A stretch of DNA of 64,000 nucleotides, taken from Pseudoduganella violacea (lineage in GTDB: Bacteria; Pseudomonadota; Gammaproteobacteria; Burkholderiales; Burkholderiaceae_D). The stretch is from positions 62,001 to 126,000 of the forward strand of contig NZ_JACHXD010000010.1 of the NCBI RefSeq assembly GCF_014191875.1, given 5' to 3'. The number at the start of each line of letters is the position of its first letter. Positions within the stretch are counted from its first letter, which is position 1. Position numbers and translations under genes: made by a program. Under the pieces are notes generated by a model. The model saw nothing but the letters and a program-made list of their open reading frames with translations, searched no databases and was not told the DNA's origin. Shown here in pieces: positions 9,270-18,948 of the stretch.

Positions 9270-10181
9270 ATGCTGACATTTCAACAAATCATCCTGACCC
9301 TGCAATCCTACTGGGACAAGCAGGGTTGCGCCCTGCTCCAGCCTTACGATATGGAAGTGGGCGCCGGCACCTTCCACACCGGAACCTTCCTGCGCGCGAT
9401 CGGCCCCGAGCCATGGCGTGCCGCCTATGTCCAGCCTTCGCGCCGTCCCAAGGATGGCCGCTACGGCGAGAACCCGAACCGCCTGCAGCACTATTACCAG
9501 TACCAGGTGGTGCTGAAGCCGGCGCCGGAAAACATCCTCGACCTGTATCTGGGTTCGCTGGCGGCGCTGGGCCTGGACCTGAAGCAGAACGATGTGCGCT
9601 TCGTCGAAGACGACTGGGAAAGCCCGACCCTGGGCGCCTGGGGCCTGGGCTGGGAAGTCTGGCTGAACGGCATGGAAGTGACCCAGTTCACTTACTTCCA
9701 GCAAGTGGGCGGCCTCGATTGCAAGCCGGTGCTGGGCGAGATCACCTATGGCATCGAACGCCTGGCCATGTACCTGCAGGGCGTGGAAAACGTCTACGAC
9801 CTGGTATGGACCGAGTGGGAAGAAAACGGCGTGACGAAGAAGCTGAGCTACGGCGACGTCTTCCACCAGAACGAGGTGGAGCAATCGACCTACAACTTCG
9901 AGCACGCCAACACCGAGCTGCTGTTCGCCCAATTCGCCAACCACGAATCCGAAGCCAAGCGCCTGATCGAGCTGCAACTGACCCTGCCCGCCTACGAGCA
10001 GATCATGAAAGCCTCGCACAGCTTCAATATGCTGGACGCGCGCGGCGCCATTTCCGTGACCGAGCGCGCCGCCTACATCGGCCGCGTGCGCACGCTGTCG
10101 CGCCTGGTGGCGCAAGCCTATTACGATTCCCGCGAACGCCTCGGCTTCCCGATGCTGGGAACCGCTCCAACCGCCGCGTAA
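9270..10181 (+). CDS. glyQ: Glycyl-tRNA synthetase alpha subunit
   Basis: A 303-residue catalytic subunit of the alpha2beta2 glycyl-tRNA synthetase. The N-terminus [20 protein letters not shown] and the [17 protein letters not shown] block are characteristic, and the length is typical. It activates glycine and charges tRNA-Gly together with GlyS, encoded 13 bases downstream. The 115-base gap after lnt contains a short inverted repeat (cgctaaa / tttagcg, 9201-9223) with a taaaat word that could be a minus-10 element. Confidence 0.98.
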   Translation: MLTFQQIILTLQSYWDKQGCALLQPYDMEVGAGTFHTGTFLRAIGPEPWRAAYVQPSRRPKDGRYGENPNRLQHYYQYQVVLKPAPENILDLYLGSLAALGLDLKQNDVRFVEDDWESPTLGAWGLGWEVWLNGMEVTQFTYFQQVGGLDCKPVLGEITYGIERLAMYLQGVENVYDLVWTEWEENGVTKKLSYGDVFHQNEVEQSTYNFEHANTELLFAQFANHESEAKRLIELQLTLPAYEQIMKASHSFNMLDARGAISVTERAAYIGRVRTLSRLVAQAYYDSRERLGFPMLGTAPTAA

Positions 10182-10194
10182 AAGAATACCGAAC

Positions 10195-12303
10195 ATGAAT
10201 CAGACACTGTTAATCGAACTGCTGACCGAAGAACTGCCGCCGAAAGCCCTGTCCAAACTGGGCGTCGCTTTTGCCGCCGGCATCGTCAACGGCCTGAAAT
10301 CGCGCGACTTCCTGGAAGCCGACAGCGTAGCCACCACCTATGCCACGCCGCGCCGCCTGGCCGTCGCCATCACCAAGGTGCGCGCCACCTCGCCGGACAA
10401 ATCGATCCGCGAAAAAGTGCTGCCGGTGAGCGTGGCGCTGGACGCCGAAGGCAAGCCGAGCGCGCCGCTGGCCAAGAAACTGGCCGCGCTGGGCTTCCCC
10501 GACCTGCAAGTGACGGACCTGGAACGCGCCCAGGACGGCAAGGCCGAATCCTTCTTCTACACCTACACCGCATCCGGCTCGGCGCTGCAAGGCGGCCTGC
10601 AGGCGGCGCTGGAAGACAGCGTAGCCAAGCTGCCGATCCCGAAGGTGATGAGCTACCAGCGTCCGGACGGCGCCACCGTGCAGTTCGTGCGCCCGGTGCA
10701 CAGCCTGATCGCCCTGCATGGCGCGAGCGTGCTGCCGCTGACCCTGTTGGGCCTGACCGCGTCCAACGTGACCGAAGGCCACCGCTTCCTGACCGCCCCC
10801 GGCCAGCGCAGCGTGAGCGTGGCCGACGCCGACGCTTACGCCGCCACCCTGTTGGAACAGGCGAAAGTCGTGCCGGGCTTCGAGGAGCGCAAGGAAAAAA
10901 TCCGCAGCGCGCTGCTGGAAAAAGCCGGCGCCGACCAGGTGCTGATGCCGGAAGCGCTGCTGGATGAAGTCAGTTCGCTGGTGGAATGGCCAGTGGTCTA
11001 CGAATGCCATTTCGAGGAAGAGTTCCTGGCCGTGCCGCAGGAATGCCTGATCCTCACCATGCAGACCAACCAGAAATACTTCGCGCTGACCGATGCCGCG
11101 GGCAAGCTGCGTTCGCGCTTCCTGATCGTCTCGAACATCGCCACCGCCACCCCGCAAGCCATCATCGGCGGCAATGAGCGCGTGGTGCGTCCGCGCCTGT
11201 CGGACGCCAAGTTCTTCTTCGAGCAGGACAAGAAGAAGACCCTGGAATCGCGCCTGCCGCTGCTCAAGAACGTGGTCTACCACAACAAGCTGGGCACCCA
11301 GGCCGAGCGCAGCGACCGCGTCACCGCGCTGGCCGGCGCCATCGCCGCCAAGCTGGGCGCCGACGTGGCGCTGGCCGAACGCGGCGCGCGCCTGTCCAAG
11401 GCCGACCTGCTGACCGATATGGTGGGCGAGTTCCCCGAGCTGCAAGGCATCATGGGCACCTACTACGCGCGCCACGACGGCGAGCAAGAGGAAGTGGCGC
11501 TGGCCGCCTCCGAGCACTACCAGCCGCGCTTTGCCGGCGACAGCCTGCCGAGCACCAACACCGGCACCGCCGTGGCCCTGGCCGACAAGCTGGAAACCCT
11601 GGTCGGCATCTGGGCCATCGGCCTGCAGCCGACCGGCGACAAGGACCCGTTCGCGCTGCGCCGCCACGCCCTGGGCGTGCTGCGCATGCTGATCGAAAAA
11701 CGCCTGCCGCTGTCGATTTCCGGCCTGCTGGCCGACGCGGTGAAACAGTTCGCTGGCGTTGCCAACTTCAAGGACCCGAGCGGTGAAGTGGCCGCCTTCA
11801 TGCTGGACCGCCTGCGCGGCATCCTGCGCGAGCGCGGTTTCACGCCGAACGAGATCGAAGCCGTGGTGGCGCAGAATCCCGACCGCCTGGACGATATCGT
11901 GCAGCGCCTGGAGGCGGTGCAAGCCTTCGCCGCCCTGCCGGAAAGCGCCTCGCTGGCCGCCGCCAACAAGCGCATCACCAATATTTTGAAGAAGAACGAG
12001 GAAGCCCTGAGCCAGGTGGCCGCCGGCGGCGTCAACGCTGCCCTGCTGCAGGACGAGGCCGAGAAAAAGCTGGCCGCCTCCGTGGCGCGCGTGCAGCCGG
12101 AAGTCGACGCCGCCTTCGGCCGCGGCGATTTCACCGGCACGCTGAAAACCCTGGCCCAGCTGCGCGACGACGTCGACGCCTTCTTCAACGACGTGATGGT
12201 GATGGCCGAGGATGTCGCCCTGCGCAACAACCGTCTGGCCCTGCTCTCTTCGCTGCACGGCATGATGAACCGCGTGGCCGATATTTCCAAGCTGGCGGCT
12301 TAA
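10195..12303 (+). CDS. glyS: Glycyl-tRNA synthetase beta subunit
   Basis: A 702-residue beta subunit that recognises tRNA-Gly. The protein begins [20 protein letters not shown], a family hallmark, and contains the [11 protein letters not shown] segment, an HD-like middle region and a C-terminal anticodon-binding domain ([19 protein letters not shown]). Length is normal for bacterial GlyS. It is co-transcribed with glyQ and followed after one base by gmhB, so heptose synthesis and glycyl-tRNA charging appear to share a transcript here. Confidence 0.98.
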   Translation: MNQTLLIELLTEELPPKALSKLGVAFAAGIVNGLKSRDFLEADSVATTYATPRRLAVAITKVRATSPDKSIREKVLPVSVALDAEGKPSAPLAKKLAALGFPDLQVTDLERAQDGKAESFFYTYTASGSALQGGLQAALEDSVAKLPIPKVMSYQRPDGATVQFVRPVHSLIALHGASVLPLTLLGLTASNVTEGHRFLTAPGQRSVSVADADAYAATLLEQAKVVPGFEERKEKIRSALLEKAGADQVLMPEALLDEVSSLVEWPVVYECHFEEEFLAVPQECLILTMQTNQKYFALTDAAGKLRSRFLIVSNIATATPQAIIGGNERVVRPRLSDAKFFFEQDKKKTLESRLPLLKNVVYHNKLGTQAERSDRVTALAGAIAAKLGADVALAERGARLSKADLLTDMVGEFPELQGIMGTYYARHDGEQEEVALAASEHYQPRFAGDSLPSTNTGTAVALADKLETLVGIWAIGLQPTGDKDPFALRRHALGVLRMLIEKRLPLSISGLLADAVKQFAGVANFKDPSGEVAAFMLDRLRGILRERGFTPNEIEAVVAQNPDRLDDIVQRLEAVQAFAALPESASLAAANKRITNILKKNEEALSQVAAGGVNAALLQDEAEKKLAASVARVQPEVDAAFGRGDFTGTLKTLAQLRDDVDAFFNDVMVMAEDVALRNNRLALLSSLHGMMNRVADISKLAA

Positions 12304-12304
12304 G

Positions 12305-12886
12305 ATGGGACAGAGCATGGGGCAGACGAAGCTCATCATCCTGGACCGGGACGGCGTGATCAACCACGATTCGCCGGACTTCATCAAGTCGCCCGCCGAA
12401 TGGATACCGATTCCCGGCTCGCTGGAAGCGATCGCCCGCCTGAACCAGGCCGGCTACCGCGTGGTGGTCGCCTCCAACCAGTCGGGCATTGCGCGCGAGT
12501 TCTTCGACATCTCCGTGCTCAACGCCATCCACCAGAAGATGCACACGCTGGCGCAGCAGGCGGGCGCCGACATCGACGCCATCTTCTTCTGCCCGCACGC
12601 CTCGGCCGACAACTGCGACTGCCGCAAGCCCAAGCCCGGCATGTTCGCGGAAATCTCCAAGCGCTACCAGCTTAGCCTGAAGGGCGTGCCGACCGTGGGC
12701 GATTCGCTGCGCGATCTGCAGGCCGGCTTCATCAGCGGCTGCACGCCCTATCTGGTCTTGACCGGCAAGGGCGAAAAAACTCATGCCACGGGCGGCCTGC
12801 CGCCCGGTACAATGGTCTTCCCGGACCTGGCCGCGATGGTGACGCACTTGCTGAAAGCGCCCGCCGCCCAGCCAGCCGCCAACTGA
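12305..12886 (+). CDS. gmhB: D-glycero-beta-D-manno-heptose-1,7-bisphosphate 7-phosphatase
   Basis: A 193-residue HAD-family phosphatase that removes the 7-phosphate in the ADP-heptose pathway for LPS core. The DxD nucleophile motif is LDRDGVIN (Asp14, Asp16). Motif II is VVASNQSGIAR. The zinc-binding loop CPHASADNCDCRKPKPG is intact, which distinguishes GmhB from histidinol phosphatase. Two ATGs are possible, 12305 and 12317; the second has ggga upstream. It fits with the heptosyltransferase gene waaC at 17964. Confidence 0.92.
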   Translation: MGQSMGQTKLIILDRDGVINHDSPDFIKSPAEWIPIPGSLEAIARLNQAGYRVVVASNQSGIAREFFDISVLNAIHQKMHTLAQQAGADIDAIFFCPHASADNCDCRKPKPGMFAEISKRYQLSLKGVPTVGDSLRDLQAGFISGCTPYLVLTGKGEKTHATGGLPPGTMVFPDLAAMVTHLLKAPAAQPAAN

Positions 12887-12905
12887 ATTCGAATGGAGTA
12901 CCGCA

Positions 12906-13646
12906 TTGCGTAAAGCTGTCTTGTTCCTGCGTTCCCTGCTGTTCATGGTCCTGATGGGCATTGCCACCGTCATCTGGTCCGCGGTCTGCATGCTGGTGGC
13001 CCCGCTGCCTTACAACAAGCGCTACTACGTCACCTCGCGCTGGAACGTGTTCGTCGTCTGGTGCGCCAAAACCATCTGCGGCATCGAGTACGAGTTCAAG
13101 GGCTACGAGAATTTCCCGGACAGCCCGGCCATCATCCTGTCCAAGCACCAGTCGGCGTGGGAGACCATCTTCCTGCTGGCGAACCTGCCTCGCCCCCTGG
13201 TGTTCGTGTTCAAGAAAGAGATCCTGTACATTCCCTTCTTCGGCTGGGGCATCGCGCTGCTGCGCATGATCCCGATCGACCGCAAGCAGGGCAAGAACGC
13301 ATTTAAATCCGTGGTCGCCCATGGCAAACGCCGCCTGAAAGACGGCCAATGGATTATCATGTTCCCCGAAGGGACCCGCATCCCGGTCGGCAAGGCAGGC
13401 AAGTACAAGAGCGGCGGTACGCGCCTGGCCATCGAGACCGGCGCGCCGGTCGTGCCGATCGCGCTGAACTCCGGCGAATGCTGGCCGAAAAACTCCTTCA
13501 TCAAGTATCCCGGCAAGATCACGGTTTCAGTCGGCAAGCCTATCGCTTCCGAGGGCCATACGCCAGACAGTTTGATGGAACAGGTGGAACAGTGGATAGA
13601 ATCAGAAATGCGCGTCATTTCGCCCCACGCCTACAACGCTGGCTAG
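12906..13646 (+). CDS. plsC: 1-acyl-sn-glycerol-3-phosphate acyltransferase
   Basis: A 246-residue membrane acyltransferase that makes phosphatidic acid from lysophosphatidic acid. An N-terminal hydrophobic anchor spans about residues 5-35 and the substrate motif FPEGTR is near residue 155. The catalytic block reads KHQSAWET, so the usual H-x4-D is H-x4-E here. The start is TTG at 12906, supported by ggag 7-10 bases before it; no ATG fits. The 3' end appears to overlap the next gene by 55 bases. A second, more canonical acyltransferase lies at 26545-27318. Confidence 0.9.
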   Translation: MRKAVLFLRSLLFMVLMGIATVIWSAVCMLVAPLPYNKRYYVTSRWNVFVVWCAKTICGIEYEFKGYENFPDSPAIILSKHQSAWETIFLLANLPRPLVFVFKKEILYIPFFGWGIALLRMIPIDRKQGKNAFKSVVAHGKRRLKDGQWIIMFPEGTRIPVGKAGKYKSGGTRLAIETGAPVVPIALNSGECWPKNSFIKYPGKITVSVGKPIASEGHTPDSLMEQVEQWIESEMRVISPHAYNAG

Positions 13647-14659
13647 ACAAGCAAGCCAGCGCGCAGCAGACAACGGGGGCCGCGAGCAGGGATCAGTTCG
13701 ACCTGTTTGCCTCCGGCGTGGCTGCGCAGGATATGGCGTCCGCCAGCAATGCCACATCGGGCGCGGCCGGAATCTCGGCCGCCGCCGCTTCGCCCCAGAC
13801 TGCAGCACCCATCCCCGCTCCCGCTTTCAGCGCCCCCTTCCCCGTTCCCGCACCCGCCACCGTGAATTTGCTGCGCCCTCCCGTTCCGCTGCGCCGCCCC
13901 GATCCGGCGCCGCCCGCGCCCGATGTGCAGGCGCGGCGCCAACTGCTGGTCGGTGAATTCATCCTCGAATATGTGCTGCGCCGCTCGACGCGCCGCTCGA
14001 TCGGCTTCATGATCGACGACGACGGACTGCGCGTGACGGCACCCAAGCGCTGCACCCTGGCCGAAATCGACAACGCCATCCGCGCCAAGCAACACTGGAT
14101 ACTGTCCAAGCTCGACGAACGCCGCCAGCGCCGCGCCGCGCGCCTGGAAAAGCCGCCCATCGAATGGATCGACGGCGCCGTGCTACCGTATCTGGGCAGC
14201 GAGATCACGCTGCGCCTGTACACGGCGGCGCGCAACCGCAGCGACTTCAATCCGGTCACGCGCGAGCTGTCGATGGGGCTGGTGCAGGGCGCGACCGAGC
14301 ACCTGCTGAAAGAACGGGTCAAGGCCTGGATGAAGCGCGAGGCCGAACAGTTGTTCGAACAGCGCCTGGACCTGTACGCGGCGCGCCTGGGCGTGCGCCA
14401 TTCCGCGTTTTCGCTGACCTCGGCCGGCACGCGCTGGGGGTCCTGCACGGCGCAGCGTGTGATCCGCCTGAACTGGAAGCTGGTCCATTTCTCGCTGCCG
14501 CTGATCGACTATGTGGTGGCGCACGAACTGGCCCACATCCTGGAAATGAACCACAGCCCGCGCTTCTGGGCCGCGGTGGAAAGCATCTATCCGCGCTACG
14601 CGGAAGCCAAGGAACTGCTGCGCAAACGCGCCCAGGAACTGCCTGTGCTGTTCTCCTGA
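13592..14659 (+). CDS. YgjP-type (DUF45) zinc metalloprotein
   Basis: A protein of about 355 residues if translation starts at GTG 13592 (aggtgg just upstream); ATG 13733 would give 308. Residues 30-110 are Ala/Pro/Ser-rich and probably disordered. The C-terminal 230 residues are the YgjP/DUF45 domain, with TRWGSC and the zinc motif HELAHILEMNH (His311, Glu312, His315, His321). Family members are metallopeptidase-like with poorly known substrates, often near restriction or RNA genes, which is not the case here. It ends 15 bases before the convergent amidohydrolase gene. Confidence 0.8.
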   Translation: MDRIRNARHFAPRLQRWLDKQASAQQTTGAASRDQFDLFASGVAAQDMASASNATSGAAGISAAAASPQTAAPIPAPAFSAPFPVPAPATVNLLRPPVPLRRPDPAPPAPDVQARRQLLVGEFILEYVLRRSTRRSIGFMIDDDGLRVTAPKRCTLAEIDNAIRAKQHWILSKLDERRQRRAARLEKPPIEWIDGAVLPYLGSEITLRLYTAARNRSDFNPVTRELSMGLVQGATEHLLKERVKAWMKREAEQLFEQRLDLYAARLGVRHSAFSLTSAGTRWGSCTAQRVIRLNWKLVHFSLPLIDYVVAHELAHILEMNHSPRFWAAVESIYPRYAEAKELLRKRAQELPVLFS

Positions 14660-14674
14660 GCGCGCGGACCGTTC

Positions 14675-16477
14675 TTACTTGTCCAGCAGCCGCACGTCGG
14701 CGATCTCGAACTGGTAATCGCCCGGCACCGGACCGGCATTGAAGGCGATCATGGTCAGCAGGCGCGCATCGATGCCCTTGAAGTCGGCCAGGTTCATGCT
14801 CACCTCCTGCCATTCGGCCGCCGCCGTGAAGCTGCGGTTGACCGGAATCTGCACGCCTTCGGCCAGCAGCGACACGCCATAGTTCTTGCCGTCGCCGCGC
14901 ACGCGGAAGCGCAACACCTTGGCCGCGCTCAGATTGGCCGCCTCCCCGGGGCGGACGCCGGTCATGAAGGCCAGCCCGGCCCAGGGATAGGCGAAGCCCG
15001 GCGCCACGCTGGCGTTGACGCGCACGGCGTCGCCTTCCTGGCGCTGCAGCTGCACGCTCGATTTCCCGCCCAGGAAGCCGTCGGACGACGGCACCCAGCC
15101 GGCGCCGAAGGGACTGGCCAGCTTGTCCTTGCCGAACAGGCTGATACGGCCGTCGGCCGGCAGGGCCACCACCTCGCCGCCCACCTTGCCGCTCGCCTCC
15201 AGCGCCACCTTCTCCTGCTGCGCCTTGCGCAAGGCGGAAGCCGGCGTCCCGTCCTTCCACACCTCCACGATGCGGCGCGTGGCCTGGATATCCTGGGTCG
15301 GGTCGCCCTCCACCAGCAGCAGGTCGGCCTTATAGCCATTGGCGATGCGGCCACGCTGCGGCAGGCGGAAAGCCTTGGCCGGCGCCGATGTCGCCGCCGC
15401 CAGCGCCGCCTGCGGCGTCAGGCCGGCCTGCACCAGCGCGCGCAATTCGTGATGCAGGCTGACGCCATACTGGGTGCCGGTATTGCCGGCGTCGGTGCCG
15501 GCCAGCAGCGGCACGCCGGCCTTGTACAGCGCCGCCGTCACGGCCTTGGTCGCCGTCATCTCCTCCGGCTTGGGCTGCTTGCCATAACTGCCTTGCAGCG
15601 CCAGCAGCTGCTCCTTTTTGAGCAAGGCGGTCAGGCCGGCGTCGGCCAGCACATCGTCCTCGCGCAGGCCGGCGATGCTTTCCAGCACGCTGAAGGTGGG
15701 CACGATGAAAGCCTTGCGCTCGCGCGCCAGCCTGACGAAGGCTTCCAGATCGGCCGCCGCGATGGCCGCGCCATCGAACAGGTGGACCAGGCCATCGGCG
15801 CCCGCCTCCAGCGCGGCGCGCGCATCGTCCAGATTGCCGATATGGACCACGGCCAGCTTGCCGCGCCGATGCGCCGCCTCGATCAGCGCCTTCACGGTGG
15901 GCAGGTCCAGGCTCGGAATCTTGTGCGCGGCGCTGCCCGGCTCCATCACGATCTTGATAAAGTAAGAGCCTTCCGCCAGGCGCGCATCGACCCAGGCTTG
16001 CGCCTCCTCGGGCTTGGTCAGGGTGGGGATGGGCATGCCGTACTCCGTGCCATGGCCGCCCGGCACGGTCGCCAGGGTGCCTGCCGAGAACAGGTCGGCC
16101 TGTCCCTGGTTCTCGCCTTTTGCCATGCGCTCGCTCACTTCGCGCATCAATGGCACGGCGGTAAACATATCCACCTGGGTGGTCACGCCAAACAGCAGCG
16201 GCAGATCGAGATGACGGTAAGCGTGGACATGGGAATCGATCAGGCCAGGCAGCAAGGTGCGGCCCTTGCCCTCCACCACCTTGGCGGCGGCCGGCGGCTT
16301 GCCCTTGAAGTCCGCATCGCGGATCTTGCCATCCTCCAGCAGCACCGAACGGCGCGCATGCACGCGTTCGCCATCGAATACACGCACATCGCGAATCAGC
16401 CACGTATCGGCCAGCGCCGGCCACGCCGCCGCCAGCCCCACCAGCAGCAAAGCCGCCCGCATCTTTTGCATTGCCAT
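14675..16477 (-). CDS. Exported amidohydrolase with C-terminal CIA30/CBM11-like domain
   Basis: A 600-residue protein. Residues 1-23 are a signal peptide ending PALAD. Residues about 25-425 are an amidohydrolase barrel with the metal motif DSHVHAYRH, a Lys in SYFIKIVMEPG, VVHIGN, HLFDG and GTDAGNTG. About 450-600 form a beta-sandwich resembling CIA30/CBM11 (VLRFRVRGDGKNYGVSL). The metal ligands look complete, so it should hydrolyse an amide or related bond in the periplasm; the substrate is unknown. The start is fixed by ggagggg before the ATG at 16477. It is transcribed alone behind repeat locus B. Confidence 0.85.
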   Translation of the reverse strand: MAMQKMRAALLLVGLAAAWPALADTWLIRDVRVFDGERVHARRSVLLEDGKIRDADFKGKPPAAAKVVEGKGRTLLPGLIDSHVHAYRHLDLPLLFGVTTQVDMFTAVPLMREVSERMAKGENQGQADLFSAGTLATVPGGHGTEYGMPIPTLTKPEEAQAWVDARLAEGSYFIKIVMEPGSAAHKIPSLDLPTVKALIEAAHRRGKLAVVHIGNLDDARAALEAGADGLVHLFDGAAIAAADLEAFVRLARERKAFIVPTFSVLESIAGLREDDVLADAGLTALLKKEQLLALQGSYGKQPKPEEMTATKAVTAALYKAGVPLLAGTDAGNTGTQYGVSLHHELRALVQAGLTPQAALAAATSAPAKAFRLPQRGRIANGYKADLLLVEGDPTQDIQATRRIVEVWKDGTPASALRKAQQEKVALEASGKVGGEVVALPADGRISLFGKDKLASPFGAGWVPSSDGFLGGKSSVQLQRQEGDAVRVNASVAPGFAYPWAGLAFMTGVRPGEAANLSAAKVLRFRVRGDGKNYGVSLLAEGVQIPVNRSFTAAAEWQEVSMNLADFKGIDARLLTMIAFNAGPVPGDYQFEIADVRLLDK

Positions 16478-16548
16478 GTCCCCTCCATTAAAAATTCAAT
16501 AATAGAGCAAGAACCAAAATACCGCTGCCCCGCCGCCCTTTGACTTTA

Positions 16549-16656
16549 ATCAAACAATGTCCCACCCTGGTGTCAGGCACTGGGGTGGGGCATTGTTTGA
16601 TCGAGCGCAAGCAATGTCCTACTCTGGTGCCTGACACCAGGGTGGACATTGTTTGA
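16549..16656. repeat. REPIN-like palindrome pair, locus B
   Basis: Two imperfect palindromes in opposite orientation. The first (16549-16567 with 16583-16601, 18 of 19 paired) has tcagg in its loop at 16573-16577. The second (16612-16629 with 16635-16651) has cctga at 16630-16634. Loop centres are 57 bases apart, exactly as at locus C. By hand alignment the whole unit is about 80-85 percent identical to 27345-27453. It sits between the amidohydrolase start and the waaA stop, clear of coding sequence. Confidence 0.85.
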
Positions 16657-16676
16657 TTTGGCGCAAAGAGAGGGGC

Positions 16677-17957
16677 TTAGTCGGCCAGGGGGGGGAGCAG
16701 GGCCAGGGTGCGGGCCGTGGCGCCGCGGTGCTGGTTGGCGAAGCCTTGGGCGCGCTGGCCCATGGCGGCGCGGCCGTCGGCGTCGTCCAGCAGGCGGGCG
16801 GCGGCGGACATGAGCGCGCCGGCATTCGCCACGCGTTCGGCGCCGCCGGCGGCAAGCGCGTCTTCAGTGACTTGGGCGAAGTTGAAGGTGTGTTCGCCGA
16901 TCAGGACGGGCTTGCCCAGGGCGGCGGCTTCGATCAGGTTCTGGCCGCCCAGGGGCAGCAGGCTGCCGCCGATGAAGGCGCAGTCGCAGGCGGCGTAGTA
17001 GGCGAACATTTCGCCCATGGAGTCGCCCAGCAGCACGCGCGTCTCCCCGGCCACGCTGGCGCCGGCCTGATTCAATGCGCTGCGGCGCTGCACGGCCAGG
17101 CCGCGCGCCACTGCCATGGCTTCGACCGCGTCAAAGCGCTGCGGGTGGCGCGGGACGAGCAGCAGCAGCGTCCCGGCCGGCAGCGCCGCTTGCCGATAGG
17201 CGTCGAGGATCAGCTCTTCTTCGCCTTCGCGCGTGCTGGCGCACAGCAGCACGGGACGGGCGCCGATCTGGCTGCGCAGTTGGGCGCCGGTGGCCAAGGC
17301 CACGGTCGGCACCACCACGTCGAATTTGATGCTGCCGGTGACGGCGACATTGGCCGCGCCCAGGGCGCGCACGCGCTCGGCGTCGGCCTCGGTCTGGGCG
17401 GCCACCAGGGAGATGCCTTGCGCCGCATCGCGCATCATCTGGCCGAAGCGGCGCGCCTTGCGCAGCGAACGTTCGCTGAGGCGGGCGTTGGCCAGCACCA
17501 CGGGCACTTCGGATCGGCCGCACTGGGCGATCAGATTCGGCCACACCTCGGTCTCCATCAGGATGCAGATGCGCGGTTCGAAGTGGCGGATGAAGCGCCG
17601 CACCAGCAGCGCGATGTCATACGGCAGATAGGATTGCACCAGGCGCGCGCCATGCTTGCTGAACAGGGCTTTGCCGGTGGCGCGTCCGGTCGGCGTCATA
17701 TGGGTGAGCACGATGCGGCTGCGCGGATATTGCTTGAGCAGGGCTTCGACCAGCGGTTCGGCGGCGCGCGTCTCGCCCACGGAGACGGCGTGCACCCAGA
17801 TGGTCATCGGTTCATCGTTGGCGGCGCGGCGGCCGTACAGGCCAAGCCGCTCGCTCCAATGCCGGCGATAACCCGGTTCCTGCCGTCCGCGCAGCCATAG
17901 GCGCGCCAGCACCAGGGGCAGGGCCAGCCACCACATCAGGGAATAGAATCGCAGCAT
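16677..17957 (-). CDS. waaA: 3-deoxy-D-manno-octulosonic acid (Kdo) transferase
   Basis: A 426-residue inner-membrane glycosyltransferase (GT-B fold) that transfers Kdo from CMP-Kdo to lipid A precursor. An N-terminal membrane anchor (MLRFYSLMWWLALPLVLARL) is followed by the family block RRHWSERLGLYG with its conserved Glu, then VHAVSVGETRAAEPL. The later region GGSLLPLGGQNLIEAAALG is the donor-binding loop. Length is normal. It lies 6 bases downstream of waaC, consistent with one LPS-core transcript running from the mutase gene. Confidence 0.95.
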   Translation of the reverse strand: MLRFYSLMWWLALPLVLARLWLRGRQEPGYRRHWSERLGLYGRRAANDEPMTIWVHAVSVGETRAAEPLVEALLKQYPRSRIVLTHMTPTGRATGKALFSKHGARLVQSYLPYDIALLVRRFIRHFEPRICILMETEVWPNLIAQCGRSEVPVVLANARLSERSLRKARRFGQMMRDAAQGISLVAAQTEADAERVRALGAANVAVTGSIKFDVVVPTVALATGAQLRSQIGARPVLLCASTREGEEELILDAYRQAALPAGTLLLLVPRHPQRFDAVEAMAVARGLAVQRRSALNQAGASVAGETRVLLGDSMGEMFAYYAACDCAFIGGSLLPLGGQNLIEAAALGKPVLIGEHTFNFAQVTEDALAAGGAERVANAGALMSAAARLLDDADGRAAMGQRAQGFANQHRGATARTLALLPPLAD

Positions 17958-17963
17958 GATCGT

Positions 17964-18941
17964 TCAGGCCAGCAGGCTACGGGCGGCGGCCAGCACCTCG
18001 GCCACGGATGGCGGCGCGCCGCGATCGCCCAGATTGATGATTTTCGGCGACCAGTTGCCTTCGGTCTTCCAGCGCGGCGAATCGCAATAGATTTCCACCA
18101 CGGGACGGCTGAAGGCGGCCGCGATATGGGTCAGGCCGGTGTCCACGCCCACCGCCAGCGCCGCATGGCGCGCCAGCAGCACGGCGTCGGCCATCGACAG
18201 CTTGGGCAGCACGCGCGCGTTCGGCAATGCGGCCGCCAGCGCTTCGGCTTCGGCCTTTTCCTTGGGCGAGCCCCAGGGCAGCAGGATGGTCATGGGCGCC
18301 AGTGCCTGGCCCAGGGCGATCCAATTTTGCGGCGCCCATTTCTTGGCGTCGCGCGCGGTGCCGTGGAAGTAGACGGCGTAAGGGCCGGCCGGCATCCAGT
18401 CGGGGCGGGGATCGCCGGGCGAGACATCGGGCAGGCCGAAGTCGGCCGGCGTGTCCACCGCATAGCCCAGTGCCGCTCCCGCCACCAGGCGGCCGCGCGC
18501 CACGGCGTGGGTGCGCGCATCGAGCGGAATGCTCTTGCTGTGGAAGATGCGCGAGATGCCTTCGTAGCCCGAGCCTTCGCTGCCGTTGGCCAGGCCGACT
18601 TTCTGTCCGCCTTTTTTGACGCGGGCCGCGCCCATGATGACGCCGGTCTTGAGCAGGCCCTGGGTGTCGAACACGTAATCGTATTCCTGCTGGCGCACGG
18701 CGGCGAAAAAGGCCTTGATCTCGGCGCGCGTTGCCTTCTGGCCCAGGCTCTTGCGCCAGCGGCGCAGGGCGAAGGGGATGATGTTGCGCACGCGCGGATT
18801 CAGGCGCACCAGGCTGACATAGCCCTCTTCCACCACCCAGTCGATATTCGCGCGCGGGAAATGGCGCGCGATATCGGCCACGATGGGCATATTGTGCAGC
18901 ACGTCCCCCAGCGAGGAGACGCGCACCAGCAGGATATTCAT
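17964..18941 (-). CDS. waaC: LPS heptosyltransferase I
   Basis: A 325-residue GT9 glycosyltransferase that adds the first heptose to Kdo of the LPS inner core using ADP-heptose. The N-terminus MNILLVRVSSLGDVLHNMPI and the donor-site block VGVDTGLTHIAAAF are diagnostic of the WaaC/WaaF group; WaaC is favoured by the neighbouring waaA and by the substrate region. The gene lies 7 bases after the mutase stop and 6 bases before waaA. The heptose donor pathway is represented by gmhB in this window. Confidence 0.92.
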   Translation of the reverse strand: MNILLVRVSSLGDVLHNMPIVADIARHFPRANIDWVVEEGYVSLVRLNPRVRNIIPFALRRWRKSLGQKATRAEIKAFFAAVRQQEYDYVFDTQGLLKTGVIMGAARVKKGGQKVGLANGSEGSGYEGISRIFHSKSIPLDARTHAVARGRLVAGAALGYAVDTPADFGLPDVSPGDPRPDWMPAGPYAVYFHGTARDAKKWAPQNWIALGQALAPMTILLPWGSPKEKAEAEALAAALPNARVLPKLSMADAVLLARHAALAVGVDTGLTHIAAAFSRPVVEIYCDSPRWKTEGNWSPKIINLGDRGAPPSVAEVLAAARSLLA

Positions 18942-18948
18942 GCGCTTC

